A DNA stretch of 64,000 nt from Wuchereria bancrofti (Eukaryota; Nematoda; Chromadorea; Rhabditida; Onchocercidae), in contig SSBO01000012.1 of the NCBI GenBank assembly GCA_005281725.1, forward strand, positions 7,914,866 through 7,978,865, read 5' to 3'. The position numbers were made by a program, and so were the translations under genes. This document shows positions 1-11,962 of the stretch, one piece after another; position 1 is the first letter of the stretch; every line of letters starts with the position of its first letter. The notes below the pieces were generated by a model. The model ran no database searches. It saw only the letters and a program-made list of their open reading frames with translations, and was not told where the DNA came from.

Positions 1-406
1 CACGAACTTTGAAAACATCGACCTACATTAACTATGTTAGACGTTAAATATACCCAAGGCACGTGCATAGTGAAAACATAATTATCTGATTCTCCTGGGA
101 ACCCTCATTCCACAGAATGATGTAGGAAGAAACTCGTCAACTCTCATACATGAGGTCCATGCCAGGGTATTTATTTGGTAACTTATAAAAAAGTTGTCAC
201 TGATTCGTTAAGTGGTGGTAAGGGTTATCTTGTTTGGTTTTGTTCGTAGGTGCATTAATTTAAGTAGGTGTATTAGTATTGCAGGAATTTAGGTGGTATA
301 ATAAAATTATCTTTTTCTACTTTGCTTCATTTACTAGAATTGCTTTGCAGGCTGACACATTCGTTTAAGATTTATTTGGCCTTCTGCTAGAGGTAACCGG
401 GAAGTT
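1..406. other. Upstream region and 5'UTR of SEC13
   Basis: No coding exon is visible in the first 350 bases. An acceptor-like TTTGCAG ends at 350 with no paired coding exon upstream, so 351-406 is probably a short 5' leader joined to a spliced leader or to an upstream non-coding exon. The rest looks like AT-rich spacer. Confidence 0.45.
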
Positions 407-3288
407 ATGGTTAGTATTCCCGATTTTATTTAGTCATACGCAGAATTGCAACGGATATGTGTTTTGTAACCATTTAGTAAAAGTCTTTTTTTTTTTCGTT
501 ACTAATATAATTCTTTGTTCCTTCCTATGTCTATTTTAGGTGACTATTGTGTCAAAACTTGATACAGCCCATCGCCTTACTATCGTAAGTTCACTATCCA
601 TATATTTTACTTTGTCCGTATATCTATGTAGAAGCGCTTAATGCATAACAGTTGCGGTCGTTACGTCATTTAATGCTGTTTTTCGCTGATAGAACTACGT
701 CGCAATAATAAGAGAATTATATTACATTTTCTGGACTTGTAGGGACCTAACTTAGTAGAATTCTACGCAGAATGGATTTGTATATTTATTTTCTCATTTT
801 GATTCTTGGTATTAGATCTGGTGGTAAGTCGAACCGTTTAGGCTGAGCTGTTCGAAATATATGGGTAAAGGAAATTATCATCAGCAGTCATCATATGTAT
901 CCATTAATTTATTTCTGTTGCGTTGTTATTGTTTTCCTAAGAAACTTTTTCTTTTCAGCATGACGCTCAAATGAATTATTATGGTACTCGACTTGCTACT
1001 TGTTCCAGTGATAATTTAATTAAAATATTTGAGGTTCATTATATTTTTTCGGGGTGAATTTATGTTTGAGATATGAAAAATGTAAGTGATTAATCCTACA
1101 GGAAGGGGACTGAATTCGTAGGAACGTTTTGGAGTCAGTGAAATATGTGGTGCTAAAAAAACAAATGGTTGGTCTTGTTCGAATCACGTTTATTTTTTTT
1201 TTTTGTAGATCTTACCCGTTGAAATAATAGTTTATTACAGCTAAAACCGTCAGGGCAAACGTATCCTTCCGCTGAATTGAATGGTCATACCGGTCCAGTC
1301 TGGCAAGTATCGTGGGCGCATCCGAAATTTGACAACGTTTTAGCCTCATGCTCATATGACAAGTAAGAAATCAAGTCACAAGTAGTTACATTGTTGTCAA
1401 TTTAAATCAAGAAATACATAGGAATATGTACCTCGGCAATGCATATCACACTATCCCAAGCATATTATTGCATGTTGCAATGTTCCGAGTATATTATTGA
1501 CTTTCATGCTTTGGTTTCATTTTGTCATTTGTTTACGATTCATGAAATTCAGTTATATGCACATATGAGCTTTCATTTAAATATTAATCTTGATAACCTT
1601 AATAATGTCATGGTGATTGAATCCATCGGTGTCATTATACTGCTGTTTAATATGAAATTATAGGCGAGTTATCATTTGGAAAGAGATTTCTGGCAAATGG
1701 CAAAGAATTTATGAATGGAACCATCACGATGCAAGCGTTAATTCGATAAGTTGGGCACCTCACCAATTTGGTCTTACGTTAGCTTGTGCTTCTACTGATA
1801 CTGCAGTATCCTTATTGATCTTCAATAAAGCAAAAATTTGGACACATCAATTGATTGCTAAAGCTCATGAACAGGTATATGAATTCTCTAAGTTTGGATT
1901 GGAGGAGTGAATCGGAACCCTGTACATATCTTTTCGGAGAGAGGTACTGTGTTTTACAACTTTGAAGTTAGGCATTTTTGAGTTGGAATATAAAGCATTT
2001 TAGGGTCCTATAGATTTCTCATCATATGTAATAACTCACTGACTGACCCTTTTTTATTTATGATGTTAAGACAGGATCGATTTGTTATATAGATAAGTGT
2101 GAAACGAAGTAGCAAATTTGTTGAATGCAAAAAAAAGATTAGAAAAAGTGTACAAAGTGCAAGAACTTAGAAATCGCACGATTTTTAAGAATTGATTTAA
2201 TATTTCATCTTCATTTGTGAACATATTTCACATGTATTTAAGTTTCAGGGTTGCAATGCAGTATCCTGGGCTCCTGCAATGTATTCAACATCCCTCGTTC
2301 ATAGTGATGGACCCGTCATACGTAAACGAGTGGTTTCTGGTGGCAATGATAATTTTGTTAAAATATGGAGGTTCATAAAGTTTTGTTATCAAATCATTAT
2401 TGTTATCATCAAATAAAGGATTTTCAGAGTACTTTTCTTTAAAAGAAATATTTTTCACTAGTTATCTTCCAGGAAAAATAGTTGTAATGGTTAATATCGT
2501 GTCATTTTAAATAATTATAGTCTATTTTCAGAGAAAAGAAAGATGGGATTTGGGAATTAGAAATCGCTTTAGAGGGACACACCGATTGGGTACGCGATGT
2601 AGCTTGGGCTCCAGTAGCAGCTCATAACGTCAATACAATTGCTTCATGTGGACAGGTATTTCGTATATCCATGTTTGTTTCGGATATGCATTTTTTTGTT
2701 TGATCAAAATGTTTTTGATAAAATATCACCATTTTGAAATATTCCATGTCTAAATTATTGTACCTATAGGACAGAAAAGTGATCATTTGGCGTTGTTCGA
2801 GTGTTGATCAGCGGCACTGGTCTGCTCAAGAACTGGCTGTTTTTGATGACATTTTATGGCATGTTAGCTGGTCTCTGTGTGCTACTGTTCTTGCAGTATC
2901 TGGTGGTGACAATGAGGTAATCATTGGAAGTTTAAATTTTTTAGCCTAAAGTATTTTCAATTTTCCATTGCTGAATCAACAGAGTTGGCTGTTGCTTAAT
3001 AAAAAAGTGGATTCGTTTTAAGATGTTACATCTTATATTTCATTACGTCATAGTGCTTTTTTTAGAGGATGTGTTTCTTTCATACTCACCAGGATGAAAA
3101 GTTCATTTGTTAGAAAAGCTTTAAAAAGAATGGAACTAATTTAGTGTGAAGTAAAGAAATATTTTTAAGACCTTTATTGCACTTAAGTTGTGGTGGAATA
3201 CTGTCACATCTCCCGTTTTCAGATTTCGTTATGGAAAGAAAATATCCAAAATGAATGGATATGTATTTCTGAACCAGAAGAAAAGTGA
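407..3288 (+). CDS. sec13: SEC13 WD40 protein (COPII coat / nuclear pore)
   Basis: Nine coding exons: 407-409, 540-584, 959-1033, 1241-1362, 1664-1874, 2249-2370, 2532-2655, 2770-2916 and 3223-3288. All phases agree and give 304 residues (human SEC13 has about 320). The N-terminus contains [18 protein letters not shown], a near copy of the SEC13 signature. Successive WD40 blades follow, with [20 protein letters not shown] and [12 protein letters not shown]. In the family, SEC13 is an open six-bladed propeller completed by a blade from SEC31 (ER vesicle coat) or from an Nup145/Nup96-type nucleoporin; the C. elegans orthologue is NPP-20. The first coding exon holds only the ATG. A poly(A) signal AATAAA lies at 3452-3457. 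The SAR1 GTPase of the same coat is encoded about 6.6 kb downstream. Confidence 0.95.
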
Positions 3289-3830
3289 CATATTCAGGAC
3301 CGTTTTCATGTGTATTATTCATTTTTTGAATTGATAAGTTGTGTTTAGGTTGGAAATGTTTGTTATTCAGAGTCAAAATGCTTTCTGATGTTTAATACCC
3401 ACTTTTCAATAATTATTATTTAGCTATTAAATATATACCATATTTTCCACCAATAAATAATACCTTCCTTCAGTAACGACACTTTTCTAATGCGTTAATG
3501 TAACACTTTATTTTTCTGGAAATGTCGACAAAGAAATTTTTGGCTGAACTTTTATCTTCGTGGTACTCTGTTCACCACCTGTTTCTAGATTTTCATGAAC
3601 TTATTTCTCTCTGGCTTCGTTGAGTTTACAGATAACTTCAATTAATTACTCGGACTCTTCAGTAACTTTGTTAATTTAATGCTTGATGTAGTTTTGGATC
3701 GTAGTATTTCTATCTTATTTAGCTACAAATATTCTCCACTATGTTTTTACGATTGATGGGTTAATACTTGGAAGTATAATGAATAGATGTTCAGGAATAC
3801 TTTGGTTCCGTATGTTGAAATACCGTTAAA
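3289..3830. other. Spacer between SEC13 and MCTS1
   Basis: Contains the SEC13 3'UTR with AATAAA at 3452-3457, then AT-rich sequence. The gap is too wide for a typical nematode operon intercistronic region, so MCTS1 probably has its own promoter. No other coding signal is seen. Confidence 0.5.
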
Positions 3831-5539
3831 ATGTTCAAAAAATTTGACGAGAAAGAGGACATAATCGGTACTCAGCAGTTGAAGTCTTCGGCTCAGGTTC
3901 AAATTGTTATCTTTCAATTCACTTTATCGTCTTAGGTGTATCAGAGTTTGGGAATTTTCACAAGAAATGTTGCATATTTCATTTGTGCCAATTCTTCAAA
4001 TAATGTAGATTATTAGGCAATACAGCTGTGGTAATCTGTCTAGAACGTTGTAGATTATGTCTGGTGCCAAGGTTTGCAAGTCCTTTGTGGAATTGCATCC
4101 ACGGGTACACTGTGATTTTCTGTAACACAGCTTTTATTTCAGAAATCAATACGATCGAAAATAGTAGAACAGTTGCCATTATTAGATGATTATATCAACG
4201 ATATATTACCTAAAAAAGACAGTTTTAAATTGATCAAATGCAAGGGTTTGTTTCAGCTCTGTCCGATGAATTTTAAGGTTTTGCTTGAGGTAAACTTCCC
4301 AAGCATGTTTTTTCACCATTCGGTGATCTATTCATTATCATCGTAATATCATAAAATACCCATCGCCATCATGACTTGTTCTACTAATGTAGTATAGATT
4401 TCCAGAACATGTCGAACTCATTGCTGATTGTGATGGGAAGATACTGTTTATTAAACCGAGAGATGTGCCGTATTTTCCTACTCTTCGTCTCCTTCATCAG
4501 TATCCTTTTATTTTGCCTCACGAAAAGGTTGATGATTTAAGTACCTCTGAAATTTTGAAAGTTTGTTCTACTTGTCCCAGCTACTACTGCTGTGACCGTT
4601 TTTGTAACTAGCGGTATGCAGCTAACATGTACCACTAAAAAACTTAGTTCTGTGTAAATATTATTTTTCATAGAGAACGTGACCTGTATTTTCCTTGTGA
4701 TTTATCATTATCGAAATCATCCTTACGTTATCAGTTAGTGCATCGAAGTTCGGTAATTACACTTGTGAAATATTAGGATGAATAATAGCTCTTTTTTGGA
4801 GATTTGTGACCCAAGTGTTTTTACTGCAATAATTTATGAGCCAGGAATCCTGCTCGATCGGTCGTTAGCGTTCAAGTGAAAACGCCTATCAAATTCCTGA
4901 AAATAAGATGACGTGAAAAAATTCTTCGAATTGTTTTAGGTCGATAAAGGTGCCATTAAGTTCGTCCTCAATGGATCTCAAATCATGTGTCGCGGTTTAA
5001 CCAGTCCAGGTGCCAGATTAAATGTAGATGTTCCCGAAAACAGTGTACGTTTTTTCTCCTTGAATACATATCATTTTGCATTGGTCTCTTGTAAATAATT
5101 TAAAATCCCATACACAGGCCACATTGTTTCTCCGACGCTTCCGTACTTTGATAGAACAATCCTTTTGCGTGTATGAGTGGTGTCAACTTCTACATAATGC
5201 GACAAACTTCTGCATATATATTAGTGTTCCATCAATCCATATCCTCCACGTGTTCCAGACGTATTATGTATTCTGCTAAGTTGTTTCTCATTCTTGGAAA
5301 ATTAAATTTCAGGTTGTGGCTTTGATGGCGGAGGGGAAAAAGCATGCACTGGCGATAGGTCTTACAAAAATGTCTGCCGATGAAATACTGACAGTGAATA
5401 AGGCAAAATTTAGTTTTTTATGTAGTGAAAGAATGGGTGGTTTCCAGCACTCCAGTAAGTTAATGCTTTTCAGGGTATTGGTATTGAAAACCTGCATCAT
5501 TTGAACGATGGCCTTTGGAAAGTTCAGACAGTTTTATGA
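3831..5539 (+). CDS. MCTS1: MCTS1 (PUA-domain translation re-initiation factor)
   Basis: Six exons: 3831-3896, 4143-4245, 4406-4527, 4940-5044, 5313-5402 and 5474-5539, giving 183 residues (human MCTS1 has 181). The start [11 protein letters not shown] and the C-terminal PUA segment ([20 protein letters not shown], then [17 protein letters not shown]) are diagnostic. In the family, MCTS1 pairs with DENR in the cytosol to recycle post-termination 40S subunits and promote re-initiation after short upstream ORFs. The last intron (5403-5473, 71 bases) begins with GC rather than GT. A GTAAGT at 5456 would leave an intron of only about 18 bases, too short to splice, so the GC-AG reading is preferred. 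The DENR partner is not in this window. Confidence 0.94.
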
Positions 5540-6242
5540 CGATAGTTAGTGCACAGAAATAATGAGCTTGACAGCCCAACGTCCTGTTATTCATTGCCAG
5601 TTTGGTCAAATACATGTTGAACGGTCTTGTAGCACGGTGCCACTCAATTTTGTTTATCGTAATTCTTAAAACCCGTGTTGTGATTCTAAAAACGGCTTAT
5701 TAATACTTGAACCGGACTCAAAATTTACTTTTTTATAATTAAACTGACACTGACAAAGTTGCATAAAGCTCCACTGTTTTATCTCATTTTTTCCGAGGTT
5801 TTAGCAGTTATATCATGCTTTTCTAGAATTAATAGCATAACACATCTCATATATGGATCGACCAAATCTTAATGAGACTCCCACAATAAAGTTTTTTAAG
5901 TTTATTAGTAATACACAACAGCAAAATACAAAAGTCAAATTACGGGAACAAGAAACTATAGACACTAAACACACTGAACAAGGATTGAGACTTATAGCCA
6001 AATGGCTGTGTCTAAGAAAGTCATCCATGAAACCGATGTATAATACTCTCCATATGAGATTCAGAGGACCCTATGTGGCTGTCTATAAGACTTTTTTACA
6101 TGAGATGTATCAGTTGTGAACATTAGGTAGCAGAAAACTGAACAAAAACTCTTCAAACATGTGTCAGAATTAACGAAAACCTTAACGATTAAAGGTAAGT
6201 GAAAACCCACAAACATATTAATCACATTTCATATCAAGGTAC
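5540..6242. other. Convergent spacer between MCTS1 and bec-1
   Basis: The two genes face each other here. A plus-strand AATAAA lies at 5885-5890 and a minus-strand AATAAA (TTTATT on this strand) at 5901-5906, so the 3' ends may overlap. An 88-codon plus-strand open frame at 5853-6119 has no splice context and no recognisable similarity, and I do not call it a gene. Confidence 0.4.
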
Positions 6243-8770
6243 TTATAAGAAAGCTGCTTCAGTTCGCAATATTTTGGAATGTACAACATAGGAAATCGCC
6301 CAACGAAAATTGATCAGAAGACATTTCATCGCCTTCGTCCACCTTTCTTCGGCATTGAACTGCATTTTAACAGAATACTCCATTTTATTGTCTTCGATAT
6401 GTTCTCTGTACATTCGATGAGGGAACCGAAACTAAAATTAGTTCAACTTAATTCTGCATCTAACGTTTGACTTTCATCGTAAGTATGAAAATAATACAAT
6501 GTAAGGAATTCTAGTTTCACTGCACTCCACAGGTTGTACTGTACGTTTCCTCCTAAGTTTACGAGGGCAGAACACAAAGTTGGAGAAGCAATCGATGGGG
6601 TCAGGGAAAGTGATAAGTGGATAGGTAGTTTACCTCTCCGTAGTTTACCTACTTATTATCATTATTCACTTTCACTTTCAATTACTAATGTCCTGCAACA
6701 TATAGTCAGTATAGTTAATGAATGTATAAAAACCTCTACGCATCACAGCAAACAGTAAACAGCTATTATACCCGCATAGTGTTGACAGTATTATATCTGT
6801 ATGCTGTTGACAGTTAACCAGCAATTACTAAAGTTGACTCACATTCAAAAATGGTTATTTGGCAGAAGGACGTTGTTGACAAAGAACATTGCAGAATAAA
6901 AACAGTACGAAAAATGAATTAACATAAAGTGTAACATCTTGACCTGAGCACGTTCAATATTTCTCTGCAATTGACAGAAACATTCCATAAAAGCACAAAT
7001 GCCTTCATCGAATTTCTTTTGACCAAACGGTTTAAAACCTCCACTACCAAAAAGCGGTAATTCAGCACCGGTATCCAAACAATGGATAAATGAATGACTG
7101 CCAACTGGCACAATTCGATACAAGGTGAACTGAATATCAAGACAATCTGCTAACGTCTGCAATATTCGTTCCCAAGTCTTTTAAACACAGGAGAAATGAT
7201 TATGCTTCATAAAATTCTAAAGTGATCACACAGTAAATACTATCAAATTCCCAACAATCCAAAAATTACGTTGATCAGCAAAGCCACTTGCCCCCATGCA
7301 GCATTGATTTCGCTCCATTCAACTTGAGAATGTGGCAACTGACCAAGACGAAAACCATTAATTGTACCGAAGCTTCCTTGCTTCCAAATATGAAATGCTG
7401 TATTTAATACGTTGATTTTTGACAGTCTATCACGTTGACTTTTCAAACAATGCACCTCGGCTTCCAGATCTTGCTCCTTCATTTCCATTCTGATCAACTG
7501 CCTTAAATATTAATATCGCAAAGTACAAGAACAGTATCTTGATCATTTTGAAAGAATCAGTTGAAATATGCACACCCACATTTTGAATACGCTGACTTAT
7601 ATGACTAATGATGATCTGTTTGCTAGATATTACAAGAAAAAACCTTTGAATGCACTCGAACGTAGACCACGACATAATGAGACGTAGAAGGAAACCTAAC
7701 AGCCCAAATTTCTCCATTATTTTTTAAAAAGTGCTGATACGGTAGAAGAGACATGAACAGTGCATACGAAAAAATAAAAGGGAAAGAAAATAATAAGATG
7801 ACATATCCTAATTCTTTCTCCCGTTCTCTCCTCTCTGTTCTTCTAGAATTTGTCCAACATTTTCTAATAACTACATAGAGAGAAACGACCACCTGTGGTT
7901 GTCACGAAATACTCTCCACAACAATTCCGCAGATTCATTCTCAGCATATAATTCATTTTTCTTTTTTTTTAATTCTGCATCCAATTTTGCCTCTTCAGCC
8001 TCCAATTTTTTCGATTCTCCTATCAAAGAAGCTTCTTCATTCTACAATAAAAGATGTAAAATAATCATATAATATCGAAATTCATTTCATGAGAAGACAT
8101 AGGGAGTCCAATAGTTTTACAGCAGTATGAAGGATAATAAAGCATAATTGGATAATAGATTTGTGTCACCTTCATAGCAGCAAGTTTTGCAGCTACGATA
8201 TTTCTATCCATTAAGCGAGCATCATTCCCTTCTTTCAAGGAATCAAGTAGTTCACGGTACTGTGCACATTCTTCGTCTAGTTCTTTTAAATGTTGGTCCA
8301 TCCCCGAAAGTAGCTGCTCTGTACAATCCTGAATTTTATTCCGTGGTGAGACAAGACACAATCAGTCTGGAAGGAAATTATAAAACACGCCCTGGATAAT
8401 TAGTATGATCAGTCACCTCACACATCGGTCCCTTTAAAGCTGAATTTGAATTGCATATTATATCAAACAGATTCCCTGTCGTTGCTGAAGGACCTTCTTG
8501 AAAGCAAAGCGATGGATCGTCCTGAAAAAAAATGTAGCAAGCATCACTCATTCACACCCAAAAAACTGCATTTCCATAAGAGTGCAACTTTCGACAAATC
8601 AGAATATCCAAGATGGTGGTAAAAACGGTTTTAAATCGATTCAAATAAATTAAATGAACTGATACATCAACTAAAAATGGATTTTGCTGGTCCTCGAGGC
8701 ATTCAAAAACACTCTCATCCAAAACTAGCTTATTCTGACAGTTGAAGCATGTTGGGACGTTGTCACTCAT
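6243..8770 (-). CDS. bec-1: Beclin-1 (BEC-1), autophagy PI3-kinase subunit
   Basis: Seven exons, listed 5' to 3': 8770-8666, 8521-8417, 8328-8170, 8041-7893, 7489-7270, 7156-6944 and 6431-6243. All phases agree and give 379 residues (C. elegans BEC-1 is about 375). The N-terminus has CFNC and CEDC pairs around a BH3-like segment (NLFDII). A charged coiled coil follows, then the evolutionarily conserved domain: NTAFHIWKQGSFGTINGFRL, EINAAWGQVALLIN, and a C-terminal exon with the family WTKA motif. Beclin-1 is the scaffold subunit of the VPS34 lipid-kinase complexes in autophagy and endosomal sorting; the BH3 segment binds CED-9/BCL-2 proteins. Exon 5 has two in-frame acceptors (7489 or 7501), which changes four residues. 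The start was chosen at the first ATG, just after an acceptor. Confidence 0.95.
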
Positions 8771-9877
8771 TTCACAGCAATAAACCTGTTTTTAGCGGCA
8801 TCCGAGAAATGAAAATTCCATTTAAATTGTGTAACCTGCAAAAGAAAATACTGCTTGTTTTCAATTTATAAAACAAAGCGATTAATATAACGCATTTCTG
8901 CCACTTCATAATAAATAACTGATACCAAATTTATTTCCTTTCAGTTCTATATGACCCATTGCTCCAATGATATCATCAGACATGCAATTCACTATTACCA
9001 AATAATCTTAGCTCAACTTTCAAAACAGTATTCTACGTGAAGAACTCGTAAAAACAGCGAATGTATTTTATCTGCTAAACGCCATTGCAAAACAGCGATT
9101 AATGTAGATACTTCAATATACGTACAGATTGATGAAAGATTCTCCCGCATTTACGTTATACTCTTTCAACATGTCACAAGCATGACCTTTCTGTCGACTG
9201 TTTGTCTCTCTCTCTCTCTCAGAAATCTCAAGCTTGTAGTCATCAAACCCTACTATATAATACACAAACAAACAATTATTGAGCTGTAAAGATGAATGGG
9301 CTCTCAAAGAGTTGTGACAGTAATAGCATGCATGTCAGTGAGACGTGTCGTTGTCGCGTTTATTGTTGAAATAGTTTGCACAGTGGACTGACTGTGTAGG
9401 TTGGGGTTACCGGGTGCGTAAGGTAATTCGTACTGAATTGACTGTTAGGTAAGTAAGGCTTATTAGAGTGAATAAACTTTACCGAAGCTCTTTTTGTCCT
9501 GTTTGTTTTGACACTTGTTTTTTGAAAGCAATTGCTAATAGTTAAAATCATGTAGCAAATGTATTTTAACGGTGCAATCACTGGAAACATCAGGTCTTCA
9601 GAAGGAGTTTCTTGAAATAACTGTTGGTTTTTTGTTGGTGTATAAGCATGTTTACAGCCATTTTACTTCATAGAAATTCACAGGAACGATCTGGAGATGT
9701 ACTGCGCTAGATGACTGGACATTTATAGACACAGCAATATTCCCCGCACAGTATGTTTGTTTAATGATATCTGTACGCGTGAACTATGTTCTAATAATCA
9801 CGTCTACTTTGACCGTATATTTTTTGTGTTTTTAGCACTAAAACGGTGGGGTGTGTGGTCGCCATAGAATTTTCGAG
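8771..9877. promoter_or_regulatory. Divergent promoter region between bec-1 and SAR1
   Basis: bec-1 (minus) and SAR1 (plus) start 1.1 kb apart facing outwards, so this interval should hold both promoters. Acceptor-like sites lie just upstream of each start: TTTTTAG ending at 9835, 42 bases before the SAR1 ATG, and minus-strand CAG sites near 8785 and 8838. A (TC)n tract lies at 9204-9220. No convincing coding sequence is seen. Confidence 0.45.
9204..9220 (+). repeat. (TC)n simple repeat
   Basis: A short uninterrupted TC dinucleotide run within the bec-1/SAR1 divergent region. It ends in CAG and so resembles a strong acceptor, but no exon follows it. Confidence 0.7.
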
Positions 9878-11962
9878 ATGTCTTGGTTGTGGGATTGGGT
9901 GTCCGGCATGCTTAATTATCTCGGTAAGTATATATTTATGTTGTTCGCCTGGGGTGGTATACTTCAAATCTATAATTATTCAAGAGGCTTGGATGAGCTG
10001 TGAATAAAAAGCATCGAGGAAGTTCTCGAAGTTTATTACATCTTTTTGTGTTGGCTTTAAACAGCGATAAAATACGTGATTTGCTTACAAGTTTAGCAAC
10101 GTACGGAAATTTCCAGGTGGACACCAGCTGCTTTGATTTTAATGTTACAGGTCTGACTAAGAAAAATGGTAAACTAGTTTTCTTGGGACTGGATAACGCT
10201 GGCAAGACGACACTTCTTCATATGTTGAAAGATGATCGTATGGCCCAACATGTCCCGACACTTCATCCTAGTAACTCTTTTTATACGTTTGTAATGTATT
10301 AGAATTACCCTTTTTTGCTTTGAAGGTACTCTAGTACTGGTAATATGTTTATGTTTTACGCACATATACATAACTCTCTTCATTCTTGACGAATATTCGG
10401 AAATATTAGATTTTATGTTTTGTGAAAATAATGCGTTAGGATAGGAGCGCTGAGATTATTTCTCTTATAAATAGGAGAACACTGAAAAAGAAGGGAGAAA
10501 TGGGAAAATTGTTCTCCAAATGTTTTTATAGGATTTTTATGCGCTATGTGCTAGAAAATTTAAGATTCACACACGTTATGTTTAATTAGCTTTGATTACC
10601 GGTTCTGTTCTTTTATCATTTCTTTCAATTTATAGTATATTTAATGAGATGCGGTTCTAGCTTCTGAAGAACTTTCACTGGGTGGTATTCGCTTCACAAC
10701 ATTTGACCTTGGTGGACACGAACAAGGTTAGTTCGGTGACTCTCCTGTATAATTAACGAAATTTTTGTGTGCTGATGAGGTAGCTCTTTTGATGCAGGTA
10801 ATGCATTTTAAAACCACTTTAGTTTTGACTTAAACTAGTTCAAACCGTTATTTCAGCCTTTTTTTCACAGAGGAATTTTACACAAAGAGAAAAGCAAATC
10901 CGTGCGTTAATTTAGTTGCAACAATTACTGCGTTTTAAGCAAGTTCTAGTGTTTTGACTTTTTTGTCATAAATCGCAATGATTATGCAGAAAGCAGTGAA
11001 GTAGGTTCTGCATTTGAAGGGATCAGTGGCGTTTATTTCATCGGACCAAATAGGAATTGAAATAGTGAAACATTTTCAGCACGACGTGTTTGGAAGGATT
11101 ATTTTCCAGCTGTAGACGCTATTGTATTTTTAGTGGATTGTGCTGATGTTGAGCGGATTGCGGAAAGTAGGCGTGAGGTGCTGTTTAATCAAGCCGTTAT
11201 TTCAGCTTTTTTTTTCACAGAGGAGTTTTATGCAGAAAGAAGTTAGATTCGTGCGTTTAGTTGCAATAATTACTCTGTGTTTTAAAGTGGCTGCAGTTTT
11301 GACTTTTTTTGTGTTTTTAGCTCGAAAGCTTGTTGGGCGATGAGCAAGTGGCTTCTTGTCCATTACTGATTCTCGGAAATAAGATTGATAAGCCAAATGC
11401 ATTAGGAGAAGATCAGCTGAAGTGGCATTTGGGAGTATCAAATTTGACCACTGGAAAAGTTCGTTCATACAAATTTATTGGTTTTTATTTTTCATAGAAG
11501 CTACACTTTATTTTAAGTAGACATCGTACGAAAATTCACTTTCATCAGTCGTTGTTTTGTCACCCAGTTTTTACTTTGTACTGTTCCCTTTTATCCTCAT
11601 GTCATATTTCCTTAATATATTTTAAGTGACGTTTAATTAAACTATCTTTAAGTTATCTGGATTTAAACTAATGGCTACTCATCAATTCTTTTCCTTGATT
11701 TCCCACTGATCGTCATGTTCTTTTGTGATTTAGGCACCTGTAGAACAATTTCACGGCTTAAATTTATTGTAATACAGAGTTAAGTTCCACAAATAGTCTA
11801 TAGTAACCCGAACTTGATGAGTTTTACTCAGATATTATTGTTTAGGGACAAATTTCGAGGATGGATATATCGTCGAGACCAATGGAAGTTTTTATGTGCT
11901 CGGTTTTAAGGCGCCAAGGATACGGGGAAGGTTTCAGATGGTTGTCGCAATATTTAGATTAG
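9878..11962 (+). CDS. sar1: SAR1 small GTPase (COPII vesicle initiation)
   Basis: Six exons: 9878-9923, 10151-10270, 10661-10726, 11080-11177, 11321-11458 and 11846-11962, giving 194 residues, the usual SAR1 size. The N-terminal amphipathic stretch [16 protein letters not shown] matches the membrane-inserting helix of SAR1. GTPase motifs are intact: GLDNAGKTT (P-loop), TLHPTSEEL (switch 1), DLGGHEQ (switch 2, with the SAR1-type His), NKID, and [21 protein letters not shown] at the end. SAR1-GTP on the ER membrane recruits SEC23/24 and then SEC13/31; SEC13 is encoded upstream on the same strand. Introns 3 and 4 share a related sequence of about 120 bases. Confidence 0.96.
10841..10966 (+). repeat. 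Intronic repeat, copy 1 (SAR1 intron 3)
   Basis: Roughly three quarters identical by eye to 11190-11312 in the next intron. Both begin with CCGTTATTTCAGC, pass through CACAGAGGA, and end in GTTTTGACTTTTTT-type sequence. Copy 1 occupies only part of the 353-base intron 3. Confidence 0.8.
11190..11312 (+). repeat. Intronic repeat, copy 2 (fills SAR1 intron 4)
   Basis: Partner of 10841-10966. It covers nearly all of the 143-base intron 4 (11178-11320), leaving only the donor edge and the terminal TTTTTAG acceptor outside it. This suggests that intron 4 arose from, or was overwritten by, sequence from intron 3. Confidence 0.8.

Noticed and set aside
5853..6119. 88-codon plus-strand open frame downstream of MCTS1.
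   Set aside because: No splice or promoter context, no recognisable protein, and it overlaps the predicted 3' ends of two convergent genes.
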